Assembly (NCBI GenBank): GCA_020850915.1
Contig: JADZDV010000566.1
Location: 1 to 5,179 of the forward strand
Direction of reading: 5' to 3'
Source of the DNA: Chloroflexota bacterium
GTDB taxonomy: Bacteria; Chloroflexota; UBA6077; JADZDV01
DNA: 5,179 nucleotides
Below the pieces are notes generated by a model. It had not been told where the DNA came from. It worked only from the letters and a program-made list of their open reading frames with translations, and searched no databases. Made by a program: the position numbers and the translations under genes. This document shows, one piece after another, positions 1 to 5,179 of this stretch (positions are counted from its first letter, which is position 1; every line of letters starts with the position of its first letter).

Positions 1-848
1 CCCGGCCCTGGGGTCGGCGCGTCAGCGGCTACCTCTGGACCAAGGCGATCGGCGGCGGCGTCCTGCTGACCGCCGCTCTGCTGGCGCTGTTCGGCACCAC
101 TGGCGGTACGCTGGTGAACCTGGGCGCACCCCTGCTGGCGCTGTTCTTCACCGCCCTCACTACCGCGCTGCTCGTCCTGGACCTGAAGCGGCCGGACCGC
201 TTTCACTTCGTACTGTTCCGCCCGAACACCAGCTCCTGGCTGGTCCTCGGCGCGTGGGTCCTCATCGCCTACAGCGTGGCGTCCGCGCTCTGGCTGCTCG
301 CCAGTCTCAGCGGCGGCGCCGGGACGCTGGGCGTAGCGATTCGCTGGGTCGCCGCGGCGCTGGGCGCGGCCGCGGCCGGCTACTCGGCGTTCCTCTTCGG
401 GCAGGCCGAGGGGCGGGATTTCTGGCAGAGCCCGCTGCTGCTGCCGCAACTTCTGGCCGGCGCGCTCGTAGCGGGCGCCGCCAGCCTACTGGTCGCGGTG
501 AGCCTCGTCCCGCGCTGGCTGCCCGCTGAGTCCGGCACCGCCGGACTGAGCACGCTGCTGATGATCGGGCTGTTGCTGCTGGCGCTGCTGTTCTTCGCGG
601 AGCTTTTCACCCCGCACGCCAACATGGACGTCTCCCGGGCCGCGCGCCTGCTGTCCCACGGGGTGCTGGCACCGGTGTTTTGGGGTGGGGTCGTTGTGCT
701 GGGCATCGTCGCGCCGCTCGGACTGCTGGCGCTCGGCGGATCTGCTCCGGGGCCGATCGCCGCGGTCGCCGCCGTCGGCGCGCTCGCGGGCCTGCTGATC
801 TACGAGGACCTCTGGCTCCAGGCGGGCCAGTACGTTCCGCTGAGCTGA
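1..848 (+). CDS. NrfD/PsrC-family membrane anchor subunit of a molybdoenzyme complex (5'-truncated)
   Basis: The reading frame is open from the left edge (first whole codon at 3) to TGA at 846-848, giving the C-terminal 281 residues. About eight hydrophobic segments can be counted, separated by short loops. This fits the 8-helix PsrC/NrfD fold, so probably only a short N-terminus or a fused domain is missing. The family-like stretch DLKRPDRFHFVLFRPN follows the second hydrophobic segment (fragment residues about 60-75); NrfD proteins typically carry a D-L-G-R-P-x-R-F...RPN loop here. In known complexes this subunit anchors the iron-sulfur and molybdenum subunits and exchanges electrons with the quinone pool. 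A GTG at 114 could be read as a start, but coding continues upstream with another membrane segment (YLWTKAIGGGVLL), so that start is rejected. The next gene begins 14 bases after the stop, consistent with one operon. The family call is firm; whether an Fe-S domain is fused at the N-terminus is unknown. Confidence 0.88.
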   Translation, partial: RPWGRRVSGYLWTKAIGGGVLLTAALLALFGTTGGTLVNLGAPLLALFFTALTTALLVLDLKRPDRFHFVLFRPNTSSWLVLGAWVLIAYSVASALWLLASLSGGAGTLGVAIRWVAAALGAAAAGYSAFLFGQAEGRDFWQSPLLLPQLLAGALVAGAASLLVAVSLVPRWLPAESGTAGLSTLLMIGLLLLALLFFAELFTPHANMDVSRAARLLSHGVLAPVFWGGVVVLGIVAPLGLLALGGSAPGPIAAVAAVGALAGLLIYEDLWLQAGQYVPLS

Positions 849-855
849 GGGAGGT
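849..855 (+). promoter_or_regulatory. Shine-Dalgarno site deciding the start of the molybdoenzyme gene
   Basis: GGGAGGT lies directly after the anchor gene's TGA and seven bases before ATG 863. It is a strong purine-rich site at good spacing. It supports ATG 863 over upstream in-frame codons (the frame is open back to at least 680, inside the anchor gene) and over the internal ATG at 962, which would begin six residues before the first cluster cysteine. Confidence 0.8.
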
Positions 856-862
856 AGGGACC

Positions 863-3628
863 ATGTCGGCTGATCTCGCGGCGTTTCCGCCGCCGGAGAG
901 CTGGGACGACGTGCTGGAGCTGGATCCGAAAGCGTGGCCGCGCAGGGTCGAGCGCCATTACATGCTCATCCCGACGACGTGCTTCAACTGCGAGGCAGGC
1001 TGTGGCTTGCTAGCCTACATCGACCGTGAGACGCTTCAGATTCGGAAGTTCGAGGGCAACCCGACCCACCCTGGCAGTCGGGGACGTAACTGCGCCAAGG
1101 GTCCGGCAACGATCAACCAGACCCACGATCCCGAGCGCATCCTGTACCCGATGAAGCGGGTTGGTCCGCGAGGCGGTGGCCAGTGGGCGCGCTGCTCCTG
1201 GGACGAGGCGCTCGACGCCTTCGCGGCCGAGATCCGCCAGGCGATCGTCGAGAACCGCCGAGACGAGGTGATCTACCATGTTGGCCGCCCCGGCGAAGAC
1301 GGCTACATGGAGAAGATCCTCCAGTCCTGGGGCGTTGACGGCCACAACAGCCACACCAACGTCTGCTCGGCCGGCGCCCGGACCGGCTATGACCTCTGGC
1401 AGGGGTTCGATCGTCCATCTCCGGACCACGCCAACGCCCGCTTCATCCTCCTGATGAGCTCCCATCTCGAGACCGGCCACTACTTCAACCCACACGCCCA
1501 GCGGATCATCGAAGCGAAGCTGAAGGGTGCGAAGCTGGCCGTGATCGACCCGCGCCTTTCGAACACCGCCTCGATGGCCGACTACTGGCTCGCGCCCTGG
1601 CCCGGCACCGAGGCCGCGCTCCTGCTCGCCGTTGCGAACCACCTGCTGCAGACCGATCGCTTCGACCGCGAGTTCGTGCGCCGCTGGGTCAACTGGGAGC
1701 AGTACCTGCTCGACGAGCGCCCGGGAGAGGCGTTGCGGTTCGAGACGTTTGTGGAGGACCTGAAGGCGCGCTACGCCGAGTTCACCTTCGAGGCCGCTGA
1801 GCGCGAGACCGGCGTCGCGGCCGAGCAGATCGCGCAGATCGCGGAGGAGGTCGCTCGCGCCGGCAGCGCGCTCTCGGCGCACATCTGGCGCGGCGCCGCC
1901 TCAGGGAACGAGGGCGGCTGGGCAATCGCCAGGGCGTTGTACTTCGTCAACGTCCTGGTTGGGAGCGTTGGCGCCGAGGGCGGGACCTCGCCCAACGGCT
2001 GGGACAAGTTCGTGCCGCTGCCGTTCGACAAGCCAGGGCCCCAGGACATCTGGAACGAGCTGCTCTGGCCGCGCGAGTTCCCGTTAGCGCATCATGAGAT
2101 GAGCCTCTTGCTGCCGCACTTTCTGAAGGACGGCCGCGGGAAAGTCTCGGCCTACTTCACGCGCGTCTACAACCCCGTCTGGACCAATCCTGACGGCGCG
2201 ACCTGGATCGAGGTCCTGCGTGACGAGAGCAAGATCAAGCTCCACGCCTGCCTGACGCCAACCTGGTCCGAGACGGCCTGGTTCGCGGACTACGTCCTGC
2301 CGATGGGCCACGCCGGCGAGCGCCACGACACGTTGAGCTACGAGACCCATTCCGCGAAATGGCTCGGTTTCCGCCAGCCGGTCATGCGGGTCGCCTTCAA
2401 GAAGCTCGGCAAACCGTATCGCGACACGCGCGACTGCAATCCGGGCGAGGTCTGGGAGGAGAACGAGTTCTGGATCGAGCTGTCCTGGCGCATCGACCCG
2501 GACGGCAGCCTGGGCATCCGCAAATACTACGAGTCGCCCTATCGCCCCGGCGAGCAGGTGACGATCGAGGAGTATTACCGGTGGATGTTCGAGCACAGCG
2601 TGCCAGGCCTGCCAGAGGCCGCGGCAGAGCAGGGCCTGACGCCGCTGGAGTACATGCAGAAGTACGGCGCGTTCCTGGTCCAGGACCGGGTCTACAACCT
2701 GCACGAGGCGCCAGTGCTCGGCGCGGCGCTGGAGAACACACAGACCGACGAGGCGACCGGCATCATCTCGAAGGTCGGGGGGCCGGCGGTCGGCATCCGC
2801 GTGGACGGCAGGGCGGTGACCGGCTTCCCAACGCCTTCTCGGAAGCTCGAGCTGTACTCGCCAACGCTTCGCGACTGGCACTGGCCGGAGCACGCGCTGC
2901 CAGGCTACATCAGGAGCCACGTCCACTGGGACCAGTTGGACCGCGCTCGGAACGAGTTCGTCCTTGTGGCGACGTTCAGATTGCCCACGCTGATCCACAC
3001 GCGTAGCGGCAACGCGAAGTGGCTCAACGAGATCTCCCACACGAACCCGCTCTGGATCCACCCCTCCGACGCCGAGCAACTGGGCGTGGCGACCAACGAT
3101 CTCATTCGCGTGCGGACGGAGATCGGCTCGTACGTGACCCGGTGCTGGGTCACGGAGTCGATCCGCCCTGGCGTGCTGGCCTGTTCACACCATCTCGGGC
3201 GCTGGCGGCTTGCGGAGGGCGCGGGCAACGAGCGCTGGTCGTCCGCGCTCGTGGACCTTCAGGAGGACGCGGCGGGCCACTGGCGCATGCGCCAGGTGCA
3301 CGGGATCCAGCCGTTCAAGAGCGAAGACGCCGACTCGGAGCGCATCTGGTGGAGCGACGCGGGCGTGCACCAGAACATGACGTTCCCCGTTCACCCGGAC
3401 CCGGTGAGCGGCATGCACTGCTGGCACAACAAGGTGGTCCTCGAGCGATGCGCTCCCGAGGACCGCTACGGCGACGTCGAGGTGGACACCAACCGGTCGA
3501 TGGAGGTCTACCGGGAGTGGCTGGCCAGGACACGGCCCGCGCCGGGCCCGGGCGGACTGCGCCGACCGCTCTGGCTGGCGCGTCCCTACAAACCAGCGCC
3601 TGAAGCGTGCAGGATTCCGGCCGCGTGA
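863..3628 (+). CDS. Molybdopterin-dependent oxidoreductase, catalytic subunit with [4Fe-4S] cluster (DMSO reductase superfamily), substrate unknown
   Basis: The product has 921 residues. Near the N-terminus, C40-x2-C43-x3-C47-x29-C77 forms the family's [4Fe-4S] binding motif. It is followed by K79 in CAKG, the position of the basic residue thought to relay electrons between pterin and cluster. C168, in HTNVCSAGARTGY, sits where the protein ligand of molybdenum is expected, suggesting Cys ligation as in nitrate, polysulfide and similar reductases. Residues 227-253 (VIDPRLSNTA, ADYWLAPWPGTEAAL) match the bis-MGD dinucleotide-binding region. The C-terminal part, about 700-830 (HTNPLWIHPSDAEQLG...), matches the molydopterin-dinucleotide-binding domain. 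The N-terminus has no twin-arginine signal: RR at 27-28 has no following hydrophobic stretch. A cytoplasmic location is therefore inferred. The enzyme should pass electrons via an Fe-S subunit to the NrfD-like anchor. Candidate relatives are SoeA sulfite dehydrogenase (also without Tat signal, similar size), PadB phenylacetyl-CoA oxidoreductase, or PsrA/PhsA. The superfamily is certain; the substrate is not. Confidence 0.93.
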   Translation: MSADLAAFPPPESWDDVLELDPKAWPRRVERHYMLIPTTCFNCEAGCGLLAYIDRETLQIRKFEGNPTHPGSRGRNCAKGPATINQTHDPERILYPMKRVGPRGGGQWARCSWDEALDAFAAEIRQAIVENRRDEVIYHVGRPGEDGYMEKILQSWGVDGHNSHTNVCSAGARTGYDLWQGFDRPSPDHANARFILLMSSHLETGHYFNPHAQRIIEAKLKGAKLAVIDPRLSNTASMADYWLAPWPGTEAALLLAVANHLLQTDRFDREFVRRWVNWEQYLLDERPGEALRFETFVEDLKARYAEFTFEAAERETGVAAEQIAQIAEEVARAGSALSAHIWRGAASGNEGGWAIARALYFVNVLVGSVGAEGGTSPNGWDKFVPLPFDKPGPQDIWNELLWPREFPLAHHEMSLLLPHFLKDGRGKVSAYFTRVYNPVWTNPDGATWIEVLRDESKIKLHACLTPTWSETAWFADYVLPMGHAGERHDTLSYETHSAKWLGFRQPVMRVAFKKLGKPYRDTRDCNPGEVWEENEFWIELSWRIDPDGSLGIRKYYESPYRPGEQVTIEEYYRWMFEHSVPGLPEAAAEQGLTPLEYMQKYGAFLVQDRVYNLHEAPVLGAALENTQTDEATGIISKVGGPAVGIRVDGRAVTGFPTPSRKLELYSPTLRDWHWPEHALPGYIRSHVHWDQLDRARNEFVLVATFRLPTLIHTRSGNAKWLNEISHTNPLWIHPSDAEQLGVATNDLIRVRTEIGSYVTRCWVTESIRPGVLACSHHLGRWRLAEGAGNERWSSALVDLQEDAAGHWRMRQVHGIQPFKSEDADSERIWWSDAGVHQNMTFPVHPDPVSGMHCWHNKVVLERCAPEDRYGDVEVDTNRSMEVYREWLARTRPAPGPGGLRRPLWLARPYKPAPEACRIPAA

Positions 3629-4215
3629 GCAGCGCCTCGCTAGCTGACTCGGAGGCGCGGCGGGCAGCGTATCGACTGTTTTCGCACCTGGCGTTACAGG
3701 AGGTGGACGACACGCTCGGAGCGGCGCTCGTGGAGCTGCCGATCCTCGGCGAGGCCTACCAGACGGGCGGGGGCGCGCGCTCGCTCGTCTCGCTCCGGGT
3801 GGACTACGCGCGGACGTTCCTGATGCTGACGCCGCCGTACGAGTCCGTGTACGTCGACGACGAGGGCGCGCTGAACGGCCCCAGCTCCTCGGCCGTCCTG
3901 GCTCATTTCGAAGCGGCCGGCTGGCACCCGTCGGCGCTCGCCTCGGTGGGCGCCCCGGACCATCTGGGGCTGGAGCTGTTGTTCCTGGCGCTACTCGAAG
4001 AACGACGTCAGTCGGCGCTGGCGGTCGGAAACCAGGGAGCGGCTCGCGGATTTCTGGAGGAACAGGGCGCCTTCCTGGAAGAGCACCTGCTCCGCTGGGG
4101 ACCGATCTTTGGCACCCTGCTCCGACAGCACGCCGCCTCGCCGCTCTACCGCGCGTACGGCGGGACGCTCTCTACGTTCCTGCTGAACGATTACGAGCAC
4201 CTCGGCGTCGCCTGA
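3625..4215 (+). CDS. TorD/DmsD-family molybdoenzyme maturation chaperone
   Basis: The product has 196 residues, a usual length for TorD-family proteins, and looks all-helical with no membrane segment. Family-like features are RVDYARTFL (58-66), PPYESVY (70-76) and APDHLGLELLF (110-120). The last matches the P-D-H-x-x-x-E-L signature of the TorD/DmsD/NarJ group. These cytoplasmic proteins bind the apo-form of a partner molybdoenzyme and assist cofactor insertion or quality control; the partner here is inferred to be the gene just upstream. The chosen start, GTG 3625, overlaps the preceding TGA as GTGA and has AGGA at 3611-3614, ten bases upstream. An in-frame GTG at 3607 would add six residues (MQDSGR) but has no convincing ribosome site. 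Because the partner seems to lack a Tat signal, the role is probably cofactor loading rather than Tat proofreading. The family call is good; the specific partner is inferred from position. Confidence 0.85.
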   Translation: MSSASLADSEARRAAYRLFSHLALQEVDDTLGAALVELPILGEAYQTGGGARSLVSLRVDYARTFLMLTPPYESVYVDDEGALNGPSSSAVLAHFEAAGWHPSALASVGAPDHLGLELLFLALLEERRQSALAVGNQGAARGFLEEQGAFLEEHLLRWGPIFGTLLRQHAASPLYRAYGGTLSTFLLNDYEHLGVA

Positions 4216-4309
4216 CGACCGCTCTCGCCCGCCTGTGGTCTGGCTCGTGCGCCACTCCGGCAGCAGCGAGTCTACGCTCTCGTCCGTCTGGTTCAGGAGT
4301 CGCGGCGTC

Positions 4310-4329
4310 GGTGGCCGCGCGTAGCCACC
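4310..4329. repeat. Small inverted repeat (6-bp stem, 8-base loop)
   Basis: GGTGGC at 4310-4315 pairs perfectly with GCCACC at 4324-4329 around the loop CGCGCGTA. It lies about 95 bases after the torD-like stop. No T-run follows, so it is a poor intrinsic terminator. It may be a weak 3'-end structure or chance in GC-rich DNA. Confidence 0.35.
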
Positions 4330-4372
4330 AGCAAGGAGAGCCAGCATGCGGTCGCTTTGGAGTGGCGTGTCG

Positions 4373-4381
4373 CGCTTGACT
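4373..4381. repeat. Left copy of 9-bp target-site duplication
   Basis: CGCTTGACT directly abuts the left end of the inverted-repeat element (GGGTGCG begins at 4382). An identical copy abuts the right end at 4535-4543. Perfect short direct repeats immediately outside terminal inverted repeats are what transposase-mediated insertion leaves behind. Confidence 0.75.
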
Positions 4382-4534
4382 GGGTGCGACCGACTTGTGT
4401 TGGAACAGCCGTTGAAGGGGCGCGCCTGCTGCGCCAAAGCAACATCGGAGACGGCGGTATCGGGGCCAGCGAGCGCAGCAAGGAGCGCCCCTACCGGTCT
4501 GTTGACCACGCGGCAACATTTTTCGGACGCACCC
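4382..4534. mobile_element. MITE-like non-autonomous transposable element, 153 bp, with terminal inverted repeats
   Basis: The left end reads GGGTGCGACCGA (4382-4393). The reverse complement of the right end (4523-4534) reads GGGTGCGTCCGA, so 11 of 12 bases match. The arms continue to match inward in ordered blocks: TGTTG (4398-4402 with 4514-4518), AACAG (4404-4408 with 4499-4503), AGGGGCGC (4416-4423 with 4485-4492) and TGCTGCGC (4427-4434 with 4473-4480). The whole element can thus fold as one long imperfect hairpin around a central loop of about 38 bases (4435-4472). A perfect 9-bp direct repeat, CGCTTGACT, flanks both ends. No transposase is encoded, so movement would depend on an autonomous insertion sequence with matching ends elsewhere in the genome. 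Several IS families make 8-9-bp duplications, so I do not assign one. If the first base of the right repeat belongs to the element, the duplication is 8 bp. It is read purely from structure; copy number is unknown. Confidence 0.75.
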
Positions 4535-4543
4535 CGCTTGACT
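4535..4543. repeat. Right copy of 9-bp target-site duplication
   Basis: CGCTTGACT follows directly after the right terminus CGCACCC (4528-4534) and is identical to 4373-4381. With the element and one copy removed, the inferred empty site reads GTGTCGCGCTTGACT followed by TCTGACCGCG. Confidence 0.75.
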
Positions 4544-4566
4544 TCTGACCGCGCGTCGCGGACACT
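4538..4566 (+). promoter_or_regulatory. Possible sigma-70-type promoter for the downstream membrane-protein gene
   Basis: TTGACT at 4538-4543 matches five of six bases of the -35 consensus. After 17 bases, GACACT (4561-4566) matches three of six bases of the -10 consensus, so the downstream half is weak. It lies 66-94 bases upstream of ATG 4632, a reasonable distance. The -35-like hexamer is part of the duplicated target site of the inserted element. This is an inference from hexamers in a high-GC background. Confidence 0.3.
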
Positions 4567-4608
4567 GACGTGCAACACAGCGCGGCGCGCAGCGGAGCCT
4601 GCGCGGTC
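4547..4608. repeat. GC-rich inverted repeats in the leader of the downstream gene
   Basis: GACCGCGC (4547-4554) is an exact inverted match of GCGCGGTC (4601-4608). Inside the left half a tighter alternative hairpin exists: CCGCG (4549-4553), loop CGT, CGCGG (4557-4561). The two are mutually exclusive. They could shape the mRNA leader or be an operator, but GC-rich sequence readily produces such pairings by chance. Confidence 0.3.
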
Positions 4609-4631
4609 GATCCGGCCGGAGCGTGGGGGTT

Positions 4632-5179
4632 ATGGAGTACGGAACGCTGATCCGTCGCGCCTGGGATCTGAGCTGGCGCCACCGTTTCCTCTGGATCCTG
4701 GCCTTCTTCGCCCCAGCCACCTGCACTGGCGGCGGCAGCGGCGGGGGCGGGCCTCAGGATCTGAGCACCCCTTCACTGCCTGGCGGCGCGGGGAACCTGC
4801 TTCCGCCCGATGCCTCCGCGCTTGGCGCCCAGGCGATGACCTGGGTCCAGCAGCACCTCGCTCTGCTGCTGCTGGCGCTGGCGATCGTGATCCTGCTGGT
4901 CCTGGCCTGGCTCGTCGTCTCCCATGTCTGCCAGGGCGCCATAGCGCAGGCGACCAGCGACCTTGCGCTTGGCCGGCTCACGTCCCTCGGCACTGCCTGG
5001 CGTGCCGGCCTCCGCCGCTTCTGGTGCTACGTCGGGCTCAGCCTCGTCCTGCTGGGCATCGCTCTGTGCGTCATGCTCACGCTCGGAGTAGTGGTCGGAG
5101 TCGGCGCGATGGTGTTCCCGCGAGAGGGGCCGGCCCTGGTCGTCTCGATCGTCGCCGCTGTCCTTGGCGCGTTCGTCGC
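4632..5179 (+). CDS. Multi-pass membrane protein of unknown function (3'-truncated)
   Basis: An open frame starts at ATG 4632 and runs off the right edge without a stop, giving 182 residues. GGAG at 4618-4621 (ten bases upstream) and a G-run at 4625-4629 may serve as ribosome site. The N-terminus MEYGTLIRRAWDLSWRHRFLWILAFFA is an amphipathic, Arg/Trp-rich stretch leading into a first hydrophobic segment (about 19-30). A Gly/Ser/Pro-rich loop follows (about 32-60). Further membrane segments lie at about 76-97, 133-158 and 168 to the edge. Between the second and third, residues 98-131 (QGAIAQATSDLALGR...AWRAGLRRFW) resemble the cytoplasmic helix repeat of DUF-type and glycerophosphodiester-phosphodiesterase-like membrane domains common in Chloroflexota and Actinobacteria. 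C31 does not sit in a good lipobox (PATC). It has no sequence link to the molybdoenzyme genes and is separated from them by 416 bases. I do not assign a function. Confidence 0.8.
   Translation, partial: MEYGTLIRRAWDLSWRHRFLWILAFFAPATCTGGGSGGGGPQDLSTPSLPGGAGNLLPPDASALGAQAMTWVQQHLALLLLALAIVILLVLAWLVVSHVCQGAIAQATSDLALGRLTSLGTAWRAGLRRFWCYVGLSLVLLGIALCVMLTLGVVVGVGAMVFPREGPALVVSIVAAVLGAFV

Larger units (their letters stand above)
4216..4631. other. Intergenic region between the molybdoenzyme operon and the next gene
   Basis: This stretch of 416 bases has no credible gene. Open frames crossing it (for example plus 4357-4548 and minus 3991-4578) have no ribosome site or family resemblance, and the minus one runs into the torD-like gene. 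The right half contains the MITE-like element with its target duplications, followed by a GC-rich leader with inverted repeats before ATG 4632. The left part (4216-4366) shows only a short hairpin at 4310-4329. I see no tRNA, no CRISPR and no strong intrinsic terminator with a T-tract directly after the torD-like gene. Confidence 0.7.

Noticed and set aside
114..116. GTG as the start of the anchor gene
   Set aside because: The same frame is open to the left edge and encodes another membrane segment, so the gene extends beyond the window.
680..862. Upstream extension of the molybdoenzyme frame by 61 codons
   Set aside because: It overlaps the end of the anchor gene in another frame, is Arg/Ala-rich and low-complexity, and a strong Shine-Dalgarno site supports ATG 863.
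1010..1882. Minus-strand open frame of 290 codons
   Set aside because: It lies opposite the cluster, Mo-ligand and MGD-binding motifs of the molybdoenzyme, with no ribosome site or family resemblance.
2084..3079. Minus-strand open frame of 331 codons inside the molybdoenzyme gene
   Set aside because: It is antisense to a gene with clear family motifs throughout. Its translation is Val/Arg/Leu-rich with no recognisable domain, typical of the complementary frame of GC-rich codons.
4206..4217. CGTC-GCCT-GACG mini-hairpin over the torD-like stop as a terminator
   Set aside because: It has only four base pairs and no T-run, so it is expected by chance.
4357..4548. Plus-strand 63-codon frame in the intergenic region
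   Set aside because: Most of it is the MITE itself (4382-4534). It has no convincing ribosome site and no recognisable motif.
3991..4578. Minus-strand open frame of 195 codons across the torD-like end, the gap and the MITE
   Set aside because: It overlaps conserved torD-like coding sequence and crosses the mobile element and both its borders, so it cannot be an old conserved gene. No ribosome site was seen.
4713..4727. C31 of the last protein as a lipoprotein cysteine
   Set aside because: The residues before it (PATC) do not fit the L-[AS]-[GA]-C lipobox, and the protein has further membrane segments.

Overview
This window is high-GC bacterial DNA. It has long gap-free coding regions, GTG starts and many spurious antisense frames, as GC-rich codon use tends to produce. 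Protein style suggests a Chloroflexota or similar high-GC soil or thermal bacterium: an NrfD/PsrC anchor, a molybdopterin oxidoreductase without a Tat signal, a TorD-like chaperone, and a Gly-rich membrane protein starting MEYGTLIRRAWD. That assignment is a guess from protein style, not a database match.

Left part (1-4215): three consecutive plus-strand genes form one operon for a membrane-bound complex iron-sulfur molybdoenzyme. They are the 3' part of an NrfD/PsrC-type quinone-reactive anchor (1-848), the catalytic molybdopterin/[4Fe-4S] subunit (863-3628, 921 aa) and a TorD-family maturation chaperone (3625-4215, overlapping the previous stop as GTGA). The electron-transfer subunit with several [4Fe-4S] clusters that such complexes need is not in the window. 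It should lie just upstream, as a separate gene or as an N-terminal fusion to the anchor. The catalytic subunit has no visible Tat signal, so it probably works on the cytoplasmic face. The substrate cannot be read from the sequence. Plausible models are SoeA-type sulfite dehydrogenase, PadB-type phenylacetyl-CoA oxidoreductase and PsrA/PhsA-type sulfur enzymes.

Middle part (4216-4631): a non-coding gap of 416 bases. Its main content is a compact element at 4382-4534 (153 bp). The ends are imperfect inverted repeats (GGGTGCGACCGA / GGGTGCGTCCGA) whose similarity continues inward as paired blocks for about 50-60 bases per arm. A perfect 9-bp direct repeat, CGCTTGACT, flanks it on both sides. 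This is the signature of a non-autonomous transposable element (MITE) with its target-site duplication. The duplicated target contains TTGACT, a -35-like hexamer, so the insertion may have landed in the promoter of the next gene.

Right part (4632-5179): the 5' part of a multi-pass membrane protein of unknown function on the plus strand, running off the window. It appears to be a separate transcription unit from the molybdoenzyme operon.
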